A stretch of 59,205 bases of DNA from CAYYFX01 sp964571855 (GTDB taxonomy: Bacteria > ARS69). The first letter of the stretch is position 1; each line of letters starts with the position of its first letter. The notes under the pieces are model-generated. The model made no database searches. It was given only the letters and a program-made list of their open reading frames with translations, and was not told the DNA's origin. The position numbers and the translations under genes are program-made. The DNA lies in assembly GCA_964571855.1 (NCBI GenBank), contig CAZNDO010000024.1, forward strand, positions 1 to 59,205, given 5' to 3'. Positions 16,295 through 25,838 of the stretch are shown here, in pieces.

Positions 16295-18133
16295 ATGACC
16301 GACATGCCGAAGCTGGACCCGTCGAAGATCCGGTCGATCCTGGCCACCGACTGCGGCAGCACGACCACGAAGGCCATCCTCATCGAGTGGCGGGACGGGG
16401 AGTACCGGCTCATCGTCCGCGGCGAGGCGCCCACCACGGTGGAGGCGCCGTTCGAGGACGTGACCAAGGGCGTGCTGAACGCGATCGAGGAGGTGGAGGA
16501 GCTCGCCGGGCGGAAGTTCCTGGACGGCGAGCACATCCTCACGCCCACGCGGCCCGACGGCACCGGCGCGGACCTGTACGTGTCCACGTCCTCGGCGGGC
16601 GGCGGTCTGCAGATGGTCGTGGCCGGCGTGGTGAAGACCATGACCGCGGAGAGCGCGGAGCGCGCGGCGCTGGGCGCGGGCGCCATCGTGATGGACGCCC
16701 TGGCCTCGAACGACGGGCGCCGCCCGCACGAGCAGATCCGCCGCATCCGGCAGCTCCGCCCGGACATGATCCTCCTCTCCGGCGGCATCGACGGCGGCGC
16801 CGTGGAGCACGTGGTGAAGCTGGCGGAGATCATCTCCGCGGCGGACCCGCGGCCCCGCCTCGGGAGCACGTACCGCCTCCCCGTGATCTACGCCGGCAAC
16901 AACAAGGCCGCCGCCCAGGTCACGGGCACGCTCGGGCACAAGACGGACCTCGCCGTGGTGGACAATCTCCGCCCGGTGATGGAGCGCGAGAACCTCGGCC
17001 CCGCGCGGGACAAGATCCACGACCTCTTCATGGAGCACGTCATGGCCCAGGCCCCGGGCTACCGCAAGCTCATGGATTGGGTGGGCGTGCCCATCATGCC
17101 CACGCCCGGCGCGGTGGGGAACATCATCCAGACGATCGCGAAGCAGCACGGGCTGAACGTGATCGGCGTGGACATCGGCGGCGCCACCACGGACGTGTTC
17201 TCCGTGTTCGGCGAGACGTTCAACCGCACGGTGTCCGCGAACCTGGGCATGAGCTACTCCATCTCCAACGTGCTGGCGGAGGCCGGCGTGGCGAACGTGA
17301 TGCGCTGGGTCCCGTTCTCCATGGACGAGAAGGACCTGCGCAACCGCATCCGCAACAAGATGATCCGCCCCACCACGATCCCGCACTCGCTGGAGGAGCT
17401 GATGGTGGAGCAGGCGCTGTCCCGCGAGGCGCTGCGGCTCGCCTTCGAGCAGCACAAGCAGATGGCGGTGGGGCTGCGCGGCGTGCAGCGCGAGCGGACC
17501 GTGTCGGACACGTTCGAGCAGAAGGGCGGCGACGACACGATCGTGGACATGATGACGCTGGACCTGCTCATCGGCTCCGGCGGCGTGCTGTCGCATGCGC
17601 CGCGGCGGCACCAGGCGGCCATGATGCTCGTGGACGCGTTCCTGCCCGAGGGCATCACGCGCCTCGCCGTGGACTCCATCTTCATGATGCCGCAGCTCGG
17701 CGTGCTGGCCGAGGTGCACCCGAAGGCCGCCACCGAGGTGTTCGAGAAGGACTGCCTCATCTGGCTCGGCACGTGCGTGGCGGCGCGCGGCGGCGTCAAG
17801 GAAGGCCGGACGATGTTCACGGTGGAGCTCAAGCGCGCGGACGGCCGGGCCGAGACGCACGAGGTCCCCTTCGGGACGATCTCGCTCGTTCCGCTGGAGC
17901 TGGGCGAGACGGCGAAGGCGCGCATCACGCCGGCGAAGGGCTGCGACGCCGGCGCCGGCGCCGGCCGCCCGGTGGAGCGCGAGGTGAACGGCGGCGTGGT
18001 GGGCCTGCTCCTGGACGGGCGCGGACGCCCGCTCGCGCTGGACCCCGCCGATCCCGCGCGCGTCGCCCGCATCCGCGGCTGGACCGACGCCCTCAACGCC
18101 TATCCGGCCGCGGACGCGGCGGCCCGCGCCTAG
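16295..18133 (+). CDS. GlmL/MutL-like ASKHA-family ATPase
   Basis: A 612-residue protein of the GlmL family, whose founding members accompany B12-dependent glutamate mutase and are presumed reactivating or repair ATPases. The actin/Hsp70-type fold shows in the two phosphate loops, DCGSTTTK (19-26) and DIGGATTD (293-300), and the glycine-rich LSGGIDGG (161-168). A GDDTIVDMMTLDLLIGSGGVLSH segment lies in the C-terminal half. No mutase S or E subunit, nor any other B12 enzyme, is in the window. The neighbours are a KOW/barrel-sandwich protein and four membrane proteins. Its role here is therefore open; ATP-driven assembly of a membrane complex is one inference. Confidence 0.8.
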   Translation: MTDMPKLDPSKIRSILATDCGSTTTKAILIEWRDGEYRLIVRGEAPTTVEAPFEDVTKGVLNAIEEVEELAGRKFLDGEHILTPTRPDGTGADLYVSTSSAGGGLQMVVAGVVKTMTAESAERAALGAGAIVMDALASNDGRRPHEQIRRIRQLRPDMILLSGGIDGGAVEHVVKLAEIISAADPRPRLGSTYRLPVIYAGNNKAAAQVTGTLGHKTDLAVVDNLRPVMERENLGPARDKIHDLFMEHVMAQAPGYRKLMDWVGVPIMPTPGAVGNIIQTIAKQHGLNVIGVDIGGATTDVFSVFGETFNRTVSANLGMSYSISNVLAEAGVANVMRWVPFSMDEKDLRNRIRNKMIRPTTIPHSLEELMVEQALSREALRLAFEQHKQMAVGLRGVQRERTVSDTFEQKGGDDTIVDMMTLDLLIGSGGVLSHAPRRHQAAMMLVDAFLPEGITRLAVDSIFMMPQLGVLAEVHPKAATEVFEKDCLIWLGTCVAARGGVKEGRTMFTVELKRADGRAETHEVPFGTISLVPLELGETAKARITPAKGCDAGAGAGRPVEREVNGGVVGLLLDGRGRPLALDPADPARVARIRGWTDALNAYPAADAAARA

Positions 18134-18144
18134 GAGGACCCCAC

Positions 18145-19272
18145 GTGGCACACGCATACACCCCGGGCCTGCGCGTCACGGATCTCGCCGCCGTCCGCAA
18201 GGAGCGGATCCTGCCGCTGAAGGGACAGGTCCTCGTGAAGGCGGGGGACCGCGTCACCGCGGAGCAGGTCGTCGCGCGCACGGAGCTTCCCGGCAACGTC
18301 CACAGCGTCAACGTGGCGAACATCCTGTCGGTGCTGCCGGACGAGGTGGCCGGGAAGATGGTGAAGCGCGACGGCGAGCCGGTCGAGCGCGACGAGGTCA
18401 TCGCGCGCAACGCCACGCTGTTCGGGTTGTTCAAGTCGGTCGCGAAGTCCCCGATCAAGGGCCTCGTGGAGAGCGTCTCGTACGTCACCGGCCAGGTCCT
18501 GCTCCGCGAGCCGCCCATCCCCGTGGAGGTGGAGGCGTACGTCGACGGCGACGTCGTCGAGGTCCGCCCGGACGAGGGCGTCGTGGTGGAGACGCACGCG
18601 TCGCTCGTGCAGGGGATCTTCGGGATCGGCGGCGAGACCTACGGCGCCCTGGAGATGGTGGCCGCGTCGCCGGAGGACGAGCTGGACGCGGCGTCCCTCT
18701 CCGCGGCGCACGCCGGGAAGATCGTGGTGGGCGGCTCCCGCGTGACGCCCGAGGCGCTGCGCCGGGCCGTGGAGCTGAAGGTGCGCGGCGTGGTCGCGGG
18801 CGGCATCGACGACGCCACGATCAAGGGCTTCCTGGGCTACGACATCGGCGTGGCGATCACCGGCACGGAGGACAAGGGCGTGACGCTCGTCGTCACGGAG
18901 GGCTTCGGCCGCATCCCGATGGCCGAGGCCACGTTCGAGCTGCTGAAGGCGCGCGCCGGGATGAAGGCCTCCATCAACGGCGCCACGCAGATCCGCGCCG
19001 GCGTCATCCGCCCCGAGGTCGTGGTTCCGCTGCCGGGGCAGCGCGCGTCGGGCGGGCCCGCGGCGGCCGTGGTGGCCGGCGGCCTGGCGCCGGGCACGCG
19101 CGTGCGCATCATCCGCGAGCCGCATTTCGGACGGCTCGGTCGGGTATCCGAGCTCCCTGCGCCCTTGCAGAAGCTGGCGACCGAGGCGATGGTACGCGTC
19201 TTGGTCGTGGAGCTGGAAGGGGGAGGACGTCACGTCCTCCCGCGCGCCAACGTCGAGATCATCGAGAGCTGA
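18145..19272 (+). CDS. KOW/barrel-sandwich protein of GlmL operon
   Basis: 375 residues from a GTG with TAGGAGGAC 6 nt upstream. Near the N-terminus is a barrel-sandwich-like stretch (PLKGQVLVKAGDRVTAEQVV, residues 24-43) similar in style to biotinyl or RnfC-type domains, but no modifiable lysine motif. A second such stretch follows (SPIKGLVESVSYVTGQV). A glycine-rich motif GIFGIGGETYG lies near 157-167. A KOW-like segment (PGTRVRIIREPHFGRLGRV) lies near the C-terminus. No signal peptide. Function unknown. It overlaps the next gene by one base (TGATG). Confidence 0.75.
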   Translation: MAHAYTPGLRVTDLAAVRKERILPLKGQVLVKAGDRVTAEQVVARTELPGNVHSVNVANILSVLPDEVAGKMVKRDGEPVERDEVIARNATLFGLFKSVAKSPIKGLVESVSYVTGQVLLREPPIPVEVEAYVDGDVVEVRPDEGVVVETHASLVQGIFGIGGETYGALEMVAASPEDELDAASLSAAHAGKIVVGGSRVTPEALRRAVELKVRGVVAGGIDDATIKGFLGYDIGVAITGTEDKGVTLVVTEGFGRIPMAEATFELLKARAGMKASINGATQIRAGVIRPEVVVPLPGQRASGGPAAAVVAGGLAPGTRVRIIREPHFGRLGRVSELPAPLQKLATEAMVRVLVVELEGGGRHVLPRANVEIIES

Positions 19273-20420
19273 TGCTTCGTTCCGTCTCCGGGACCGCGCT
19301 GGTCCTGGCCCTCGCCGTGTCGTCGGCCGTCGCCGTGGAGCCGCCCCTGCGGGCCGCGGCGGCCGACACGCCGAACGACGGCGGCCGTTCCGTCACGGTG
19401 CGCTGGGAGGTGCCGGCCGGCGCGGCGCCGGGCGACGTGGTGGAGGTGCGGCGGGTGGGCGCGGACGGCGTGGCCGCGCTCGTGGGGGAGGCGCCGCTCG
19501 AGGCCGCGGTCTTCGTGGACCAGGACACGCCGGAAGGCGCCGCGGGCCCGGCGGACGGCGCGCGGCACCGCTGGCGGCTCCGCACCGTGCGCGACGGGGA
19601 CGCCTCGGCCTTCGTCGAGACCGGCGAGGCGACCGCGTCCGTGCAGTTCTTCCACCGGGGCCGGCTGAACGTGCTGCTCATCCTCGGCACGATCATGGGC
19701 TTCGTGCTGGTGAACATCTTCCTCGCGTCCCGCGGTGCCGGGAAGTTCTTCATCCGCAAGCTGGCGCCGGTGGAGGCGCTGGACGAGGCGATCGGTCGCG
19801 CCACCGAGATGGGGCGGCCGGTGCTCTACGTTCCGGGCATCGAGGAGGTGGAGAACATCCAGACCATCGCCTCCATGCTCATCCTGGAGCGCGTGGCGGA
19901 GAAGACCGCGAGCTTCGGCGTGCGGCTGGAGGTCCCCACGCGGACGCCGTTCGTGCTGGCGATCGCCGACGAGGTGGTCCGCAACGGCTGCCTGGCCGCC
20001 GGCCGCCCGGACGCGTATCGTCCGGACTCCGTGCGCTACATCTCGCAGGAGCAGTTCGCGTACTGCGCGGGCGTGAACGGCACGATCCTGCGCGACCGTC
20101 CCGCGGCGAACCTGTATCTCGGCACGTTCTACGCGGAGTCGCTCATCTTCGCGGAGACCGGGTTCGCCGCCGGCTCCATCCAGATCGCCGGCACCGCGGA
20201 GGTCACGCAGCTCCCGTTCTTCATCGCGGCGTGCGACTACACGCTGATCGGGGAGGAGTTCTACGCCGCGTCCGCGTACCTGTCGCGGGACCCGTCGCTG
20301 CTGTCCACCATCCGCGCGGCGGACTGGACGAAGGTGGCGCTCGTCGCGTCGCTGCTGATCGGCGCGGTCCTCGAGTCCCTCGGCCACCCGGCGTTCCGCG
20401 CCTGGTTCCGCATCCAGTGA
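19272..20420 (+). CDS. Membrane protein with N-terminal Ig-like domain, unknown function
   Basis: 382 residues. A signal peptide (~1-22) is followed by a beta-rich, fibronectin-like external domain (~35-125). A transmembrane helix (LLILGTIMGFVLVNIFLA, ~136-153) leads to a large probably cytoplasmic domain containing EVENIQTIASMLILERVAEK and a conserved-looking RYISQEQFAYCAGVNG stretch. A last hydrophobic helix (VALVASLLIGAVL) precedes the end. I do not recognise an enzyme motif. It is the first of four consecutive membrane proteins after the GlmL-like ATPase and is likely part of one complex with them. Confidence 0.72.
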   Translation: MLRSVSGTALVLALAVSSAVAVEPPLRAAAADTPNDGGRSVTVRWEVPAGAAPGDVVEVRRVGADGVAALVGEAPLEAAVFVDQDTPEGAAGPADGARHRWRLRTVRDGDASAFVETGEATASVQFFHRGRLNVLLILGTIMGFVLVNIFLASRGAGKFFIRKLAPVEALDEAIGRATEMGRPVLYVPGIEEVENIQTIASMLILERVAEKTASFGVRLEVPTRTPFVLAIADEVVRNGCLAAGRPDAYRPDSVRYISQEQFAYCAGVNGTILRDRPAANLYLGTFYAESLIFAETGFAAGSIQIAGTAEVTQLPFFIAACDYTLIGEEFYAASAYLSRDPSLLSTIRAADWTKVALVASLLIGAVLESLGHPAFRAWFRIQ

Positions 20421-20439
20421 CGGGCCGGCAGGGGGGATC

Positions 20440-21084
20440 GTGAAGCGCGCCGTTCCCTGGGCCCTGACGCTCGTCGCGGGCACGCTGATGATCGCGGACT
20501 TCTTCGTGCCGCACCGCGCCTTCGCCGCGGTCGTGCAGGAGGTCCAGCAGTGGGGGCTCGTGGTCGTGGCGTTCACCACGGTGCTCGGCATCGCGAACGT
20601 CTTCGACCACCACTCCCGGCGCATCCAGCGGCGCCGCAAGGACTGGGGCTACAGCATCGTGCTCGTCGCCGGCATGGCGGTGACCGCGGGGTTCGGCATC
20701 CTCGGGCGGCACGACGACCCGCACGGGCCCTTCCTCTGGATCTACGACACGATGTACGACCCGCTGGCCGCGTCCATGTTCGCGCTGCTCGCGTTCTTCA
20801 TCTCGTCCGCCGCGTACCGCGCGTTCCGCGCCCGCAGCACGGAAGCGGTGCTGCTGCTCGGGGCCGCCATCCTGGTCATGCTCGGACAGGTCCCGGTGGG
20901 CGCCGCGCTGTGGGGTCCGGACTCGGCGCTCGGCGGATTCCCCGGCGTGAAGGACTGGATCATGGACGTGCCCAACCTGGCCGGGAAGCGCGCCATCCTC
21001 ATGGGCGCGGCGCTGGGGGCCATCTCCACCGGCCTGCGCGTGATCCTGGGGCTGGAGCGCGCGCACCTGGGCGGGGGCGGCTGA
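20440..21084 (+). CDS. Multi-spanning membrane protein, unknown function
   Basis: 214 residues from a GTG preceded by GGGGGG. About five to six transmembrane helices: the N-terminal one, then FTTVLGIANVF, IVLVAGMAVTAGFGI, MFALLAFFISSAAY, AVLLLGAAILVMLG and a final RAILMGAALGAISTGLRVI. A basic loop HHSRRIQRRRKDW separates helices two and three. No known motif. It overlaps the following gene (TGATG) and belongs to the GlmL-associated cluster. Confidence 0.72.
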   Translation: MKRAVPWALTLVAGTLMIADFFVPHRAFAAVVQEVQQWGLVVVAFTTVLGIANVFDHHSRRIQRRRKDWGYSIVLVAGMAVTAGFGILGRHDDPHGPFLWIYDTMYDPLAASMFALLAFFISSAAYRAFRARSTEAVLLLGAAILVMLGQVPVGAALWGPDSALGGFPGVKDWIMDVPNLAGKRAILMGAALGAISTGLRVILGLERAHLGGGG

Positions 21085-21926
21085 TGCCGAAGCGTACGCT
21101 CCTGGAGCGCCTGGAGTTCATCGACCGCCGCTGGATCTTCCTGATGCTGGCGGCGGCCATCGCGGGGCCGCTGGTGTTCCCGGCGCCGCTGCCGCTGCAC
21201 GTGACGCCCATGGTCCAGGACCTGTACGACGCCATCGACGCGCTGCCGGCGGGATCGAAGGTGCTGCTGTCCGCGGACTACGACCCCTCCGGCAAGCCGG
21301 AGCTGGAGCCGTTCCACGTGGCCCTCATGCACCACCTGGCGCGGAAGAACGTGCGCGTCGTCATGATGACCCTGTGGGCGGCGGGCCCGCCGCTCACCGA
21401 GCACGTGCTCGGGACCGTGGGGTGGACCACCACGTACGGCAAGGTGGACGGCACGGACTTCGTGAACCTGGGCTTCAAGGAAGGCCGGCAGATCGTCATG
21501 AAGTCCATGGGGCAGTCCATCCCGCAGACCTTCCCGTTCGACCGCGCCGGCAAGCCCGTGTCGGAGATCCCGCTGATGCGCGAGGTGCGCAACTACGACG
21601 ACTTCGCGCTCCTCGTGAACATCTCCGCCGGGAACCCGGGCGTGAAGGAGTACGTGCAGGTCGTGCAGAGCCGCTGGCGGATCCCCATGGTGGGCGCGTG
21701 CACCGCCGTGTCCGGGCCGGACTACGTGCCGTACTACAGCGCGGGGCAACTCGAGGGGCTGGCGGCGGGCATGAAGGGCGCCGCGGAGTACGAGACGCTG
21801 GTGGGGCATCCCGGGGCCGCCACGGCCGGCATGGCCGCGCAGAGCGCCAGCCACGTCCTGCTGATCGCGTTCATCCTGTTCGGCAACGTGATCCACTTCG
21901 CGAAGCGCCGGAAGGGGGGACGCTGA
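21084..21926 (+). CDS. Bitopic membrane protein with alpha/beta domain, unknown function
   Basis: 280 residues. A short basic N-terminus and one helix (WIFLMLAAAIAGPLVF, ~18-33), then a ~190-residue alpha/beta domain with KVLLSADYDPSGKPELEPFH, NVRVVMMTLWAAGP and ALLVNISAGNPGVKEY. A C-terminal helix (HVLLIAFILFGNVIHFA) ends in a basic tail. The alpha/beta domain probably faces the periplasm between the two helices. No catalytic signature is recognised. Start and stop both overlap the neighbouring genes by one base (TGATG). Confidence 0.72.
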   Translation: MPKRTLLERLEFIDRRWIFLMLAAAIAGPLVFPAPLPLHVTPMVQDLYDAIDALPAGSKVLLSADYDPSGKPELEPFHVALMHHLARKNVRVVMMTLWAAGPPLTEHVLGTVGWTTTYGKVDGTDFVNLGFKEGRQIVMKSMGQSIPQTFPFDRAGKPVSEIPLMREVRNYDDFALLVNISAGNPGVKEYVQVVQSRWRIPMVGACTAVSGPDYVPYYSAGQLEGLAAGMKGAAEYETLVGHPGAATAGMAAQSASHVLLIAFILFGNVIHFAKRRKGGR

Positions 21927-22621
21927 TGGAGGTCCTCCAGGTCTGGCTCGTCCTCGCGCTCACGCTGTGCATCTTCAGCTTCCTGTACCGGGACAACCCG
22001 CTGTACAAGCTGGCCGAGCACCTGTTCGTGGGCGTGAGCGCGGGGTACTACGTGGCGCAGGCGTACCAGGAGACCATCATCCCGAACCTGGTGATCCCGG
22101 TGACCCGCGAGGGGAACCTGTTCCGGCTCGGGGCGCTCGTGCTGTCCGTCCTCATGTTCAGCCGGTTCGTGCCGCGGATCTCGTGGCTGTCGCGGTGGCC
22201 CATCGCGTTCGTGGTCGGCACGTACGCCGGCATCAACGTGATCGCGTTCGGCTCCGGGGATCTCATCATCCAGCTCGAGGCCACCATGCTGGACGTCTCC
22301 GGCGGCGGCCCGCAGGGCATCGCGAGCCTGCTGCTCGTGGTCGGGCTGGCGTGCAGCCTGATGTACTTCTACTTCTCGCGGGAGCATCGTGGCGCGCTCG
22401 GCGCCGTGTCGCGCGTGGGCGTGTGGTTCCTCATGGTGTCGTTCGGCGCGAGCTTCGGGTACACGGTGATGTCCCGCGTCTCGCTTGCGATCGGCCGCAC
22501 GCGGGACCTGCTGGCGCACCCGGCGATCTCGGGGATCCTCGTGGTCGCGGTCGTGGCGTTCCTCGTGCTGTGGGCCCGCCGCCGGCGGGACGGGGACGAC
22601 GAGGCGGAGGCGGCCCGATGA
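21926..22621 (+). CDS. Multi-spanning membrane protein, unknown function
   Basis: 231 residues with six or so hydrophobic helices: VWLVLALTLCIFSFLY at the N-terminus, AEHLFVGVSAGYYVA, LFRLGALVLSVLMFSRF, IAFVVGTYAGINVIAFG, IASLLLVVGLACSLMYFYF and ISGILVVAVVAFLVLW. The C-terminal tail is short and charged. It is the fourth membrane protein of the GlmL-associated cluster and overlaps the following lipoprotein gene as ATGA, so the cluster runs into a peptide-transporter set without a break. Confidence 0.72.
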   Translation: MEVLQVWLVLALTLCIFSFLYRDNPLYKLAEHLFVGVSAGYYVAQAYQETIIPNLVIPVTREGNLFRLGALVLSVLMFSRFVPRISWLSRWPIAFVVGTYAGINVIAFGSGDLIIQLEATMLDVSGGGPQGIASLLLVVGLACSLMYFYFSREHRGALGAVSRVGVWFLMVSFGASFGYTVMSRVSLAIGRTRDLLAHPAISGILVVAVVAFLVLWARRRRDGDDEAEAAR

Positions 22622-24216
22622 GACGGCGCCACGCGCTGCTTCTGGCGGCGGTCCTGCCGCTGCTGCCCGGGTGCGGGGGCGGCCGCTCCGCCCCCGACGG
22701 CTCCGCCGGCTCGCCGTCCACGCTCGTGATCGGCGTGTCCGCGCAGCCGGACCACCTGAACCCGCTGGTCGCGGGCACCGCCTTCGCCGTGGACCTCTGC
22801 GACCTGCTCTTCCTGCGGCTCGCCTCCTGGGGTCCGCCGCCGGACTACGCGCTGGAGCCGGTGCTCGCGGAGGGCTGGGAGCTCGCGGAGGACCGGCGCA
22901 CGCTGACCTACCGCCTGCGCCGCGACGTGGCCTGGAGCGACGGCGTCCCCACCACGGCGCACGACGTCGTGTTCACGTTCGAGCGCGCGAGGGACCCGGT
23001 CGTGCCGTTCCCGAACCGCTCGCGGCTGCGGCTCATCGAGTCCTGCACGGCGCCGGACGACTGGACGGTGGTGTTCCGCTTCTCCGAGCCGTCCTGGGAG
23101 CCGGTGTGGACGACGTCGTTCCACGTCGTCCCGCGGCACCTCCTGGAGTCCGTCCCGCCGGAGGAGATGGACACCTGCGCGTTCGACCGGGCGCCGGTGG
23201 GGAACGGGCACTGGACGCTGCACGAGTGGGTGCGGGAGCAGAGCATCGTGCTCAAGGCGAACGACGCGTGCGCGCTCGGCCGCCCGGTGTACGACCGCGT
23301 GGTCTTCCGCGTGATCCCGGAGGAGACCACGCTGCGCACCGAGCTCCTGACCGGCGGGGTGGACGTGTACGACCGCCACCCGAACAAGTGGTACCGGGAG
23401 GACTCGCAGCGGACGGATCTGCGCTTCACCCGGATGTCGGACAAGGGGTACGTGTACATCGGCTGGAACCACCGGAACCCGCGGTTCTCGGACCCGCGGG
23501 TGCGCCGCGCGCTCACGCTGGCCACGGACCGCCCCACCATCCTCAGCGCGTTCCGCGGCGGCTTCGGCCAGGTGGCGGCCATCCCCACGTTCGTGGAGAA
23601 CCCGGACTTCGACCCGGACGTGAAGCCGCTCCCGTTCGACCCGGACTCCGCCGCGCGGCTGCTGGACGAGGCGGGGTGGACGGGGCGCGACCCGGACGGG
23701 ATCCGCACGAAGGACGGGATGCGCCTGGAGTTCACCTACATGCTGATCGCGGCGAACGAGATCTCCGAGGACATCGCCACCATGACGCAGGCGGAGTTCC
23801 GCAAGCTGGGGATCGGCGTGACCAGCGAGTCGTACGAGTTCACGGTGTACATCGGCAAGCTGCGGCGCAAGGAGTTCGACGCCACGATCCTGGCCCGGCG
23901 CGGGGAGCTCCTGTTCGACCCGGAGGACGTGTTCCACTCGCGGGCGATCGACGGCCAGTACAACGACGTCTCCTTCGGGGACGCGGTCACGGACAGCCTC
24001 ATCGACCTGGCGAAGTCCACGCCGGATCGCGCGCTCAGGAAGGAGATCTGGGCGCGGTTCTTCGAGGAGTTCCACCGCATCCATCCGGTCACCGTGCTGT
24101 ACGTGAGCGAGACGAGCTACCCCGTGCGCCGCGATCGCGTCGCGAAGGCCCCCATGGATCTGCGCGGGCCGTTCCGGCAGCTGCACCTCTGGGAACCCGT
24201 GAGGACGGGACGATGA
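22618..24216 (+). CDS. Peptide-type ABC transporter substrate-binding lipoprotein (1)
   Basis: A 532-residue family 5 solute-binding lipoprotein. A short signal peptide ends in a lipobox (LLPGC) and the mature part has the family's hallmark segments: VGNGHWTLHEW, SDPRVRRALTLATDRPTI, and FDPDSAARLLDEAGW. It would capture oligopeptides or similar solutes outside the cytoplasmic membrane and hand them to the permeases encoded downstream. It is followed directly by a paralogue, so the transporter has two binding proteins. Substrate cannot be told. Confidence 0.88.
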   Translation: MRRRHALLLAAVLPLLPGCGGGRSAPDGSAGSPSTLVIGVSAQPDHLNPLVAGTAFAVDLCDLLFLRLASWGPPPDYALEPVLAEGWELAEDRRTLTYRLRRDVAWSDGVPTTAHDVVFTFERARDPVVPFPNRSRLRLIESCTAPDDWTVVFRFSEPSWEPVWTTSFHVVPRHLLESVPPEEMDTCAFDRAPVGNGHWTLHEWVREQSIVLKANDACALGRPVYDRVVFRVIPEETTLRTELLTGGVDVYDRHPNKWYREDSQRTDLRFTRMSDKGYVYIGWNHRNPRFSDPRVRRALTLATDRPTILSAFRGGFGQVAAIPTFVENPDFDPDVKPLPFDPDSAARLLDEAGWTGRDPDGIRTKDGMRLEFTYMLIAANEISEDIATMTQAEFRKLGIGVTSESYEFTVYIGKLRRKEFDATILARRGELLFDPEDVFHSRAIDGQYNDVSFGDAVTDSLIDLAKSTPDRALRKEIWARFFEEFHRIHPVTVLYVSETSYPVRRDRVAKAPMDLRGPFRQLHLWEPVRTGR

Positions 24217-25838
24217 CGCGTGCGCGGCTCGTGCCGGCGCTCGTGCTGCTCGCACTCGCCGCGGGGTGCGGCGGGGGGGCGGACGCCGGCGGCGGCCGGG
24301 CCGGGGGCGGCGGCGGCAACCGGACCGCGGTGATCGGGATGTTCTCCGACGTGGACGGCTTCAACGAGTTCACGTCCACGGACGCGAACGCCACCGACAT
24401 CATGGAGCGCATGCTGTACATGCCGCTCCTGCGGTGGGGGAAGGACCTGCGCATCGAGGGGCGGCTGGCGAAGTCCTGGCAGCAGTCCGAGGACGGCCTC
24501 GTCATCACGATGCAGCTCCGGGACGACGTCCGCTGGCACGACGGGGTGCCCACCACGGCGGACGACGTGGTCTTCTCGTTCGATCGCTTCCGGGACCCGA
24601 AGATCGGCTACCCGGACGTCGGGGCGATGCGACAGATCGAGTCCGTGGAGGCGCTCGGTCCGTACGAGGTGCGCTTCCGGTTCAAGCGGGCGTACCTGGA
24701 CCAGCTGGCGCACCTCCGCCGCGTGATCATGCCGAAGCACCTGCTGGACGCGATCCCCTCGGAGGCCATGGAGTCCGCCCCGTTCAACCGGAACCCGGTC
24801 GGCAACGGGCCGTTCCGCTTCGTGCGCTGGAAGCAGGCGGAAGAGGTGGTCTTCGAGGCGAACCCGGACTTCGCCGACGGGCGGCCGCCGCTGGACCGGA
24901 TCGTGTTCCGGGTCATCCCGAACCAGACCGCCATCGAGACCGCGTTCCTGGCGGGCGAGCTGGACGTGGTTGAGCGCGTGCGGCTGGAGCGCGTGGCGGC
25001 CTTCCGCGCCAACCCCGATTGCCGGGTGTACACGTATTCCGGCCGCGGCTACCAGTTCATCGGCTGGAACCTCGTGAACCCGCGCTTCGCGGACGCGCGT
25101 GTGCGCCGCGCCATGACGCTGGGCATCGACCGGCAGCGCATCGTGGATGCGCTGGTGCACGGCGAGGGGCACGTGACCGCGCACCCGATCATGTCGGGCT
25201 CCCCGTTCCACGCCTCCGACATCGCGCCGCATCCGTACGACCCGGAGGCGGCGCGCCGGCTGCTGGACGAGGCCGGCTGGCGGGACACGGACGGGGACGG
25301 CGTGCGGGACAAGGACGGCCTGGCGTTCGAGTTCGAGCTGGTGACGAACCTCGGGAACCAGCTCCGCGAGGACACGCTCGTGATGGTGCAGGACGACCTG
25401 GCGAAGATCGGCGTGAAGGCCGTCCCGCGCGTACGGGAGTGGAACGTGTTCCTGGACGAGGTGCAGGCGAAGGACTTCGACGCCTACCACATGGCGTGGG
25501 TCCAGGACTTCATCGTGTCGCCGTACGACATCTTCCACTCGGGCGCGATCGACGGGAAGTACAACAGCGGGAGCTACGCGAACCCGCGCGTGGACGCGCT
25601 CATCGACCGCGGGCTGCTCGCGCGCACGTTCGAGGAGGCCGCGCCGGTCTGGCACGAGTTCCAGGCGGTCCTGCACGAGGACCAGCCGTACACCGTGCTG
25701 TTCGAGCTGGACTACTCCGTGGCCGCCACGCCGTACCTGCACGGGGTGGAGGTGGACGTGCGGTCCTGGCTGCTGTCCGTGGAGGACTGGTCGAAGGAGG
25801 CCACGCCGGTGCCCGCCGGCGCCGGGGCCGCGTCGTGA
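24213..25838 (+). CDS. Peptide-type ABC transporter substrate-binding lipoprotein (2)
   Basis: A 541-residue second family 5 solute-binding lipoprotein. Signal peptide with LAAGC lipobox, then a Gly-rich linker (~20-35) that would let the domain reach away from the membrane. Signatures: WHDGVPTTADDVVFSFDRF, NPVGNGPFRF, ADARVRRAMTLGIDRQRIV, YDPEAARRLLDEAGW. It shares the overall plan of the protein just upstream but differs enough that a different ligand range is likely (inference). Overlaps both neighbours by 4 bp. Confidence 0.88.
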   Translation: MTRARLVPALVLLALAAGCGGGADAGGGRAGGGGGNRTAVIGMFSDVDGFNEFTSTDANATDIMERMLYMPLLRWGKDLRIEGRLAKSWQQSEDGLVITMQLRDDVRWHDGVPTTADDVVFSFDRFRDPKIGYPDVGAMRQIESVEALGPYEVRFRFKRAYLDQLAHLRRVIMPKHLLDAIPSEAMESAPFNRNPVGNGPFRFVRWKQAEEVVFEANPDFADGRPPLDRIVFRVIPNQTAIETAFLAGELDVVERVRLERVAAFRANPDCRVYTYSGRGYQFIGWNLVNPRFADARVRRAMTLGIDRQRIVDALVHGEGHVTAHPIMSGSPFHASDIAPHPYDPEAARRLLDEAGWRDTDGDGVRDKDGLAFEFELVTNLGNQLREDTLVMVQDDLAKIGVKAVPRVREWNVFLDEVQAKDFDAYHMAWVQDFIVSPYDIFHSGAIDGKYNSGSYANPRVDALIDRGLLARTFEEAAPVWHEFQAVLHEDQPYTVLFELDYSVAATPYLHGVEVDVRSWLLSVEDWSKEATPVPAGAGAAS

